Made by a program: the position numbers and the translations under genes. A stretch of 12,208 nt of DNA from Clostridia bacterium. Its GTDB lineage: Bacteria > Bacillota_E > RBS10-35 > JAJYVN01. Where the stretch lies: positions 1 to 12,208 of the forward strand of contig DAHWHT010000273.1 of assembly GCA_027335515.1 (NCBI GenBank), given 5' to 3'. Below the pieces are notes generated by a model that was given only the letters and a program-made list of their open reading frames with translations, ran no database searches and had not been told where the DNA came from. Below are positions 6,983 to 12,208 of this stretch, one piece after another (within the stretch, counting starts at the first letter, position 1; each line of letters opens with the position of its first letter).

Positions 6983-9316
6983 TCAGGAGGCGCCGCCGCG
7001 GCCGCGGGGGTCGCCAACGGCCCGCCGGACCCGCCCGAGGTCGATACCCGCGTCCTCCATCCCCTGCGCCGCGGCGCTCTGGCCTTCGCGCAGCAACCCG
7101 AGCAGCAGGTGGTCGGCGCCGACGGCGGCGGCGCCGGCCGCCCGCGCCTCCTCGCCCGCCAGGACCATCGCCCGTTGGGTATCCGACCCCAGCCGCACCT
7201 CCCGCGGAGGTGGCCCACTCCCCCGGTTCTCCTTACGCAGCAAGGCCCACAGCAAAGTGCCGACCGCGACGCCCATGGCCTGGAGCATCCCGCCGGCGCC
7301 TGCGCCACGGTCTTCCAGGATCGCCGCCAGCAGGTCCAGGGTCCCAACGTACGTCGGCTCGCCCGAACGCCGCCGCGCATGCACCTCGGCACCGTCAAGG
7401 GCCCGCAGGGCATCGGCCGCCAGAGGGAGCGCGGCCCCATCCAGCGCCTCGCGCGCGAGGCGCGCCGCCACACCCGTCGGCGCCGGTTCGCCTGGACGCG
7501 ACGGCACCGGCAGGTGCAGGGGCCCGGTGGGCCTCCCCAGCCCGACACAGGCAAGGACAACGCCTGCTCCGCCGTCTGGCGCAGCATCTGCGGTCTGATG
7601 CGCCCAACCGTCCAGATCGGGCAGCGCCGCGTGGCCGCCGGCCAGCGCGGTCCACTGGGGCCCGCGCGCATCGGCCAACGGCATGCGGCGCTCCATGCAC
7701 GCCACTTCCAGCGGGGCAGGCAGCGCACTGCGCAAGCGGTGGCGCCAGGGCAGCCGCCGGACGCTCCCCCAGGGCGTTCGCCGTACCTGCGGCTGGCCCA
7801 CGCGCAGTTCCAAGACGGCGCCGTGCACGCCAAGCGGGATGTCAAAGGCCCTGCCTGCCTCGGCCTCGCCGAACGAGACCAGCACCGGCTGGATACGCTC
7901 CCACAGGGTCACGCGGGGAATCTGCAGGCCGTCCGGTCCGCCGCCCAAGGGGCCCAGGAAGGCAAACCGCACGTTCTGTCGCTGGTCGCCGGGGTGCCAA
8001 CTCCAACCGATCGGCTGGGCGACACGCGCCTCTCCGGAGTGGCGAAAGGCGATGGGAAACCCGTCATACGGCGTGTTGCGGGTCGCCCGCAGCGCCACCG
8101 GCCCCGGTTCAACCGGCCGGGCGAGGGGATCGGGGAGGGGTACCGCGGCGCCACCTCCGGCGGGCGGCCAGAACTCCACCGGCAGCCAACCGAACGTGAG
8201 CCCCCGGCCGGAGTCGCGATCGAAGTGGATGGCGGTTTCCAGCCGGCCCCCCAGGCCACCGTAGCCGTATCCGGCCAAACCGATCGCTCCGCCCTCGACG
8301 TGGGCAGGCGGCAGGGCGCAGCCGCCGTCCCACGCGGGCAGGGGGACCGCCACCCCCTGGCCGTCCAAGCGCCAGCTTCCGGGACCGGGGCCGGACCACT
8401 GGGAAAAGTGGAGCACCAACGAACGTCGCTCCGCGCCGGGGTGGGGCATAAGGGAAAGCGCCTGGCCGTCGGCGGCCACGTCCGAGCGCAGGGCGCCGCC
8501 CAGCAGGATCCGGCGGGCGCCCTCCGGCCGCACGGACCTCCACAGCACCAGCAGCATCCCGTCATCGTGCACCAGGTGCTCCACCACGACCTGCCCCGCC
8601 GGTAGCGCGACCTCCTCCCCGCTCTCCACCGCCTCGGCTCCGTCGCGAAGTTCAAGGCCCAGCGACCGCACCCGCCGCCCCAGCTCGGCCCGATCCACGA
8701 AGGCCCGCCCCCTCTTGGGCCGATTCATGGACACCCGGTCTCCGGTCGGCATCCCCGGCAACGACCCGACCATCGCCGCCCGCGCGCGGTGCAGCGCGAC
8801 CCGCACCGCACCCGCCGACAGGCCCAGCCGACCGGCGATCACCCTTGGCGCTTCCCCTCCGGCAAACGCCAAGAGCACCTGCCGCTGGCGATGCGGCAGC
8901 CGCGCCACACGGGCCACCAACTCGCGCTCCGACCATGCGGTCTCCACAAGCGCGCCGGGATCCGACCCCACGCCTCCCCCCAATCCTCCGATCAGCCGCT
9001 CGATGGCGGCCCCGTCCCCCGCCAACCATTCCCGCGCGTGCCGGAGGATCTGGGTCCGCAGTCGGTTCTTGGCCTGGTTGACCACGATCCGGTGCAGCCA
9101 CGGCCCGAACCGTGCGGTGGCGAGCAGCTGCCCGATGTGGTCAAAGGCGCGCACCAACGCTTCCTGCACCGCGTCCTCGGCCTCATGGGGGTCTCCAAGG
9201 ACCGCCCAGGCGGCACGGAACAGCCCGGGCGACTCAGCCTCCGCCAACGCGGCGAAGGCCTCCGCGTCCCCAGCGCGGGCCCGCAAGACCCGTTCGGTCC
9301 GCTCCCCTTCGTCCAA
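6983..9316 (-). CDS. ECF sigma factor fused to an unknown middle region and a C-terminal double Clp N domain
   Basis: A single frame of about 777 residues, with no internal stop. Numbering is from the chosen start. Residues 30-88 are sigma region 2, with LGDPHEAEDAVQEALVRAFD and the core-binding/-10 stretch FGPWLHRIVVNQAKNRLR. Residues 130-181 are sigma region 4, with RLPHRQRQVLLAFAGGE and the helix-turn-helix LSAGAVRVALHRARA. Residues about 218-613 match no family I recognise; they are rich in beta-like strands, Gly and Pro. Residues about 618-768 carry two Clp N repeats, the first with VGTLDLLAAIL (657-667) and the second with VGADHLLLGLLREG (732-745). No membrane segment is visible, so the protein is probably cytosolic. 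The frame is open to a TTG at 9335-9337, but I prefer the TTG at 9314-9316: it follows a GGGGGGAAGGGA tract and gives the usual ECF start. The AAA+ part of Clp is absent. It may be a sigma factor gated by protein or peptide binding to the Clp N part, which is inference. Confidence 0.85.
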   Translation of the reverse strand: MDEGERTERVLRARAGDAEAFAALAEAESPGLFRAAWAVLGDPHEAEDAVQEALVRAFDHIGQLLATARFGPWLHRIVVNQAKNRLRTQILRHAREWLAGDGAAIERLIGGLGGGVGSDPGALVETAWSERELVARVARLPHRQRQVLLAFAGGEAPRVIAGRLGLSAGAVRVALHRARAAMVGSLPGMPTGDRVSMNRPKRGRAFVDRAELGRRVRSLGLELRDGAEAVESGEEVALPAGQVVVEHLVHDDGMLLVLWRSVRPEGARRILLGGALRSDVAADGQALSLMPHPGAERRSLVLHFSQWSGPGPGSWRLDGQGVAVPLPAWDGGCALPPAHVEGGAIGLAGYGYGGLGGRLETAIHFDRDSGRGLTFGWLPVEFWPPAGGGAAVPLPDPLARPVEPGPVALRATRNTPYDGFPIAFRHSGEARVAQPIGWSWHPGDQRQNVRFAFLGPLGGGPDGLQIPRVTLWERIQPVLVSFGEAEAGRAFDIPLGVHGAVLELRVGQPQVRRTPWGSVRRLPWRHRLRSALPAPLEVACMERRMPLADARGPQWTALAGGHAALPDLDGWAHQTADAAPDGGAGVVLACVGLGRPTGPLHLPVPSRPGEPAPTGVAARLAREALDGAALPLAADALRALDGAEVHARRRSGEPTYVGTLDLLAAILEDRGAGAGGMLQAMGVAVGTLLWALLRKENRGSGPPPREVRLGSDTQRAMVLAGEEARAAGAAAVGADHLLLGLLREGQSAAAQGMEDAGIDLGRVRRAVGDPRGRGGAS

Positions 9317-9337
9317 TCCCTTCCCCCCGACTCCCAA

Positions 9338-9840
9338 CTAAGACACGCCAACCCGCCCAAACGTTACCTTCGGCAACGACGCCGACGACACCCGCACGCG
9401 TCCCGCCGGGGGCCGGAGACGGTCTGGCGCACACGCGGCAACGCCCCGCGGAACAAGCCACCGCCGAAGGTCGCCCGCAGGCGGAAGCCGGCCGCCCTTG
9501 GCCCACCCACGCCCCGCCGGAATCCCCGCGCCGGCCGGCATCCGCCTGCCCCCGTCGGCAGGGGAACCGGGCTTGCGCCGGTCCCCCGTTCACCACCACC
9601 GGGCCGTGGGACGGCACGCCGCACACCGCCACGGGATCAACCCCGCGGCGTTCGACGTTTGGGCTATGGGGGTGTGGGGTCGGGTATGGGCGGAAAGGCC
9701 ACGGTCTTCTTCCTGCGTGGCGCGGGGCGCGGATGCCCGGGGTTCGACAACGGCGGCGCCGCGAACGCCATGTGGGCGGCGGCCGTGCGCTCAGGCATGC
9801 GGCGTCCGGGCGGTCATACGACTAGGAGGGGGGGATCGCC
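9338..9840. other. Divergent intergenic region
   Basis: About 500 bases between the sigma-Clp N gene and the deacetylase. It holds the ECF-like motif at the left end, a 10-base copy of part of it (ACGTTTGGGC) in the plus direction at 9655-9664, and the deacetylase ribosome site AGGAGG at 9824-9829. The open frames are GC-driven. A 55-codon plus-strand frame at 9686-9853 was considered and not accepted. Confidence 0.5.
9342..9368 (-). promoter_or_regulatory. Possible ECF-type promoter of the sigma-Clp N gene
   Basis: On the minus strand, GGTAAC (9363-9368), 15 bases, then CGTGTC (9342-9347). ECF promoters often have an AAC -35 core and a CGT-type -10, usually with a slightly longer spacer. 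It would place the transcript start close to 9335 and leave a short leader before the TTG at 9316. It fits self-activation by an ECF factor but is unproven. Confidence 0.3.
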
Positions 9841-10611
9841 GTGTACTGGCTGATCCGCCGACGCTCCGCCGTGCTGGGCGCGGGGGTCGCCGCGGCCCTC
9901 CTGGCCACCGGTGGCGCGATCGGGCTGAACGGCACCCGCGCCGCCAGCCGCCCGGGTCCGTCCATCGCCAGGCTGCCGGCAGGCCGGGTGATCACGGCGG
10001 TGCGTACCGCGGCGCCGGAGGTGGCCCTCACCTTTGACGACGGCCCCGACCCCACATACACCCCGGCGGTGTTGGCGGTGCTCAAGTCCTTCCGCGCGGT
10101 CGGCACCTTCTTCGTCTTGGGGAGCCAGGTGAAGCGCTTTCCCTCCCTGGCGCGCCAGGCCGTGGCGGAGGGTTCCCAGGTCTGCAACCACGGCTATGGC
10201 CATGAGCGCCTGCGGGGTCGCAGCGCCGCATTCGTCCGCGGCAACGTCACGCGCACCGCCAGCATCCTCGGACGCATCGGCCTGCCCCACTGCAACCTCT
10301 TCCGCTTCCCATACTTCCTTTCGGACGCGACCTCCCGCGCGGCCGTGCACGCCATGGGCTACCGCATCGTCGCCGCCGGTTGCGACAGCTCCGACTACCA
10401 AGAGCCCCCCGCAAAGGTGATGGCACAGCGCGTGCTGCGCTGCGTGCAGCCGGGTTCGATCATTCTGTTCCACGATGCGGGCGGCAACCGCCGGAACAGC
10501 GTCGCCGCCCTCCGATTGGTTCTGGCCGGGCTGCGCGCGCGCCACCTGCGGCCGGTCACCCTCGGCCAACTGCTGGAGACCGGAGCCACCGCCCGTCCGT
10601 CCGGAGCCTGA
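9841..10611 (+). CDS. Polysaccharide deacetylase (NodB homology domain), secreted or membrane-anchored
   Basis: Carbohydrate esterase family 4-type enzyme that removes N-acetyl groups from cell-wall or other polysaccharides outside the cell. 256 residues. An N-terminal signal or anchor segment (about 1-34, RRR then a run of Ala/Val/Leu/Gly) precedes the NodB domain (about 52-245). Motif 1 is ALTFDDGPDPTYTP (62-75, Asp66 and Asp67). Motif 2 is NHGYGH (116-121, metal ligands His117 and His121). Motif 3 is FRFPY (154-158), motif 4 is DSSDY (182-186) and motif 5 is ILFHDAGG (208-215). Metal and catalytic residues are present, though motifs 2 and 4 deviate from the commonest forms H-S/T-x-x-H and D-x-x-D-W. 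Four Cys (115, 151, 181, 201) could form disulfides. The GTG start follows AGGAGGGGGG at 9824. The substrate is unknown; a peptidoglycan or spore-cortex role (PdaA/PdaB kind) is one possibility. Confidence 0.9.
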   Translation: MYWLIRRRSAVLGAGVAAALLATGGAIGLNGTRAASRPGPSIARLPAGRVITAVRTAAPEVALTFDDGPDPTYTPAVLAVLKSFRAVGTFFVLGSQVKRFPSLARQAVAEGSQVCNHGYGHERLRGRSAAFVRGNVTRTASILGRIGLPHCNLFRFPYFLSDATSRAAVHAMGYRIVAAGCDSSDYQEPPAKVMAQRVLRCVQPGSIILFHDAGGNRRNSVAALRLVLAGLRARHLRPVTLGQLLETGATARPSGA

Positions 10612-10663
10612 CGCGACCCGTGAACGCGAGCGCCGCCGTTCCATGCCCGCGCCGACGGCGCCG

Positions 10664-10692
10664 TTGTCGTGTCGAAACCCGCGTGCTACGAT
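10664..10692 (+). promoter_or_regulatory. Promoter of the luciferase-like monooxygenase gene
   Basis: TTGTCG (10664-10669), a 17-base spacer, then TACGAT (10687-10692), with an extended -10 TGC directly before it. It lies 35 bases ahead of the GTG. A 10-base palindrome, ACGGCGCCGT (10655-10664), abuts the -35 and could be an operator, but such palindromes arise easily in GC-rich DNA. Confidence 0.6.
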
Positions 10693-10726
10693 CGACCGCG
10701 GCAGATGCCGGGGAAGGAACGCGGTC

Positions 10727-11698
10727 GTGCGAATCGGGGTCTTTTGCCCCCTGGATTACCACGCGGACCTCGGGCCGCCGCGCCACCAGCGGTATGCGCA
10801 GGTGCTGCAGCAGGCCGAAGAGGTCGAACGGTCCGGCCTGGAGTCGTTCTGGGTCGCCGAGCACCACTTTTCGGACTACGGCATCGGGCCGGACCCGACG
10901 GTACTGCTTGCCGCCGTGGCCGCGCGCACCCGACGCATCCGCATCGGTACGGCCGCCGCGGTGTTGCCGCTGCATGCGCCGCTGCGGCTGGCGGAAAGCC
11001 TGGCGCTGGTCGATCAGTTGAGTCACGGGCGCCTGGAATGCGGCGTGGCCAGCGGCTACCTGCCCTACGAGTTTGAGGGCTTCGGACAGTCGGTCTCCGA
11101 ACGGCGGGGGCGCTTTGACGAGGCGCTGGCCGTGCTGCGTCTGGCCTGGAGCGGTGGCGCCGTGGACTTCGAGGGCGCCCACTTCCACGTCGCGGCGCCT
11201 GCGCTCAACGTGCAACCGTTGCAGGCGGGCGGCCCACCCCTGCACGTCGCCGTCACGCGTCCAGCTGTGGTGCCGCACGTCGGGCGCATGGGCCTTGGGC
11301 TGCTCACCATCCCTTATGTCGCGCTGGAGGACGCGGCGGGCCTGCAAACCGCCGTCTCCGTCTACCGAGACGCCCTGCCACCCGGCGGCAAGGGCGGGGT
11401 GACCGCCGCACTGCACGTCTTTTGCGCCGAGGCCGCGGACGATCCCGCCCTGGACTTGGCGCGCTCGGCCCTGGAACGATACCTGCGCACCCGCGTCGTC
11501 CCCGGTGCCCGTTACCTGGGCGCCCCCCCGGCCGAGGACTTCATCCTATTCGGCGACGCGGACGCCCTGGCCCCGCGTCTGCGGGCCCTGGCCGCGCTGG
11601 GTGTGGACCGCCTCCTGGCACTGGCCGACTTCGGCGGCCTGCCACCACGCCTGGTGGCCGCATCGCTGGCGCGTCTGGGCCGACTCGCGGTGGGTTGA
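10727..11698 (+). CDS. LLM-class (bacterial luciferase-like) flavin-dependent oxidoreductase
   Basis: Member of the bacterial luciferase/F420-dependent TIM-barrel superfamily, which uses reduced FMN or F420 to oxidise small molecules in the cytoplasm. 323 residues. It starts with the first barrel strand MRIGVFCPLD, then FWVAEHHFSDYG (41-52) and RIRIGTAAAVLPLHAPLRLAE (71-91). The most typical stretch follows: ALVDQLSHGRLECGVASGY (93-111) and a YEFEGFG loop (114-120). C-terminal barrel segments are HVAVTRP (173-179) and the family-typical FILFGDADALAPRLRALAALGVDRLLAL. The WVAEHHF and SHGRLECG motifs make the superfamily secure. Substrate and cofactor cannot be read from the sequence. I chose the GTG at 10727, 8 bases after AAGGA (10714-10718); the frame is open further upstream but that would overlap the promoter and the deacetylase gene. 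It has its own promoter. Confidence 0.92.
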   Translation: MRIGVFCPLDYHADLGPPRHQRYAQVLQQAEEVERSGLESFWVAEHHFSDYGIGPDPTVLLAAVAARTRRIRIGTAAAVLPLHAPLRLAESLALVDQLSHGRLECGVASGYLPYEFEGFGQSVSERRGRFDEALAVLRLAWSGGAVDFEGAHFHVAAPALNVQPLQAGGPPLHVAVTRPAVVPHVGRMGLGLLTIPYVALEDAAGLQTAVSVYRDALPPGGKGGVTAALHVFCAEAADDPALDLARSALERYLRTRVVPGARYLGAPPAEDFILFGDADALAPRLRALAALGVDRLLALADFGGLPPRLVAASLARLGRLAVG

Positions 11699-12208
11699 AG
11701 CGCAGGCCGGCGAGTGCCCGACCCGCGCGACGGCCTTCAGGCGAGCACGGGTCGCGTTCTTCCCCTTCGGGCCCCACCGCCAGCGAGTCGCGGGTTCGTT
11801 CGCTCCAGCCGCGGACACACGCGCGCGTTCCGTCGTCGTTTTCAACGTGGATCTCGCATATCCGGTAGTCGGCCAACTGCGAACCGACCGTACGCTGTAT
11901 GGCTGAATGGACTTGCGGAGGCCGTCGCTTTGCGACGGTTGCTGCTCCATACGCTGCCCCCTCCGCCTCAAGCCCTCTGCCCCTGTCGCCCTCGCCCGTT
12001 GCGAAACGGCCGCCAGGACGGAGGGGCGGCCGCGGACCAGCACAATGGCTCGTCGCCCGCCTCGTCGCCCCTGCAACGCGCCAGCCCCCTACCGTTGCAA
12101 GATCCGTAGTCAAATCTTGCATCCACCCGTTTCCGGGTAGAACCGCCGGTCTGACCCGAGGCGCATTGCCTCCGTGCCGGCTTCCCGCTTCCCCCGAGGT
12201 CTGCCCGG
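11699..12208. other. Right-end stretch with no convincing gene
   Basis: Only small structures are seen. A loose inverted pair, CGACCCG (11719-11725) and CGGGTCG (11748-11754), might end the monooxygenase transcript. A tight hairpin CCGTCGC-TTT-GCGACGG lies at 11922-11938. A further inverted repeat is at 12096-12121. Minus-strand frames here run on into the monooxygenase gene and show no motif. The part around 11830-11910 is clearly less GC-rich than its surroundings. Confidence 0.45.
12096..12121. repeat. Inverted repeat TGCAAGAT / ATCTTGCA
   Basis: Perfect 8-base arms (12096-12103 and 12114-12121) around a 10-base centre. A small hairpin ACCCG-TTTC-CGGGT (12125-12138) follows directly. The AT-containing arms stand out in GC-rich surroundings. 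It may be an operator or RNA hairpin linked to a gene beyond the right edge. Confidence 0.5.

Noticed and set aside
6851..8605. Plus-strand open frame of 584 codons
   Set aside because: It is antisense to the sigma-Clp N gene. The product is Gly/Arg/Pro-rich with no motif.
9686..9853. 55-codon plus-strand frame beginning MGGKATVFFLRGAGRG
   Set aside because: Third-position GC is high, but there is no clear ribosome site, it overlaps the deacetylase start and it resembles no known family.
11541..12122. Minus-strand frame containing SAIQRTVGSQLADYRICEIHVENDDG
   Set aside because: The stretch looks protein-like at first, but the frame runs into the monooxygenase gene, third-position GC is weak, and no family could be named. 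A second minus-strand ATG at about 11950 has a GGAGGGGG site but leads to a featureless product.
1..12208. CRISPR array, rRNA or complete insertion sequence
   Set aside because: No regularly spaced direct repeats beyond the MraZ box, no rRNA-like sequence and no transposase gene were seen on either strand.

Overview
The window is very GC-rich bacterial chromosome (my estimate is about 70 percent or more). It reads as a Gram-positive-type lineage. A division and cell-wall (dcw) cluster runs in the order mraZ, rsmH, ftsL, PASTA-type transpeptidase, murE, which is typical of GC-rich Bacillota of the Symbiobacterium, Thermaerobacter or Sulfobacillus kind. That taxonomic placement is inference, since no marker here fixes the phylum.

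Region 1 (1-5256, all minus strand) is the start of the dcw operon, read right to left. It encodes MraZ (regulator), RsmH (16S rRNA methyltransferase), a FtsL-like septal protein, a class B penicillin-binding protein with two C-terminal PASTA domains, and MurE, which is cut by the left window edge. Genes are tightly packed: mraZ and rsmH overlap in an ATGA, and rsmH and ftsL are 2 bases apart. Upstream of mraZ, at 5298-5334, is a row of GTGGGT-type repeats spaced 10-11 bases apart. This fits the known MraZ operator and suggests autoregulation.

Region 2 (5257-6982) is a small accessory-looking strip. A tRNA-Ala(CGC) gene has a near-consensus promoter and a strong terminator hairpin. A gene-free stretch follows, ending in a long two-part inverted repeat. 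Then comes a toxin-antitoxin remnant: an intact Phd/YefM-type antitoxin followed by a PIN-domain toxin gene broken by at least two frame changes and apparently an in-frame deletion.

Region 3 (6983-9316, minus) holds the most unusual gene. It is one continuous reading frame of about 777 codons. It starts as an ECF sigma factor (regions 2 and 4), continues through about 400 residues of unrecognised, mostly beta-like sequence, and ends in a double Clp N-terminal (ClpA/ClpC type) domain. I know of no described ECF group with this architecture. It could link a proteostasis-type binding domain directly to a sigma factor.

Region 4 (9338-12208, plus) contains a 500-base intergenic region, a secreted polysaccharide deacetylase (NodB fold), and a luciferase-like flavin-dependent monooxygenase with its own good promoter. 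It ends in about 500 bases with no convincing gene, only small hairpins.
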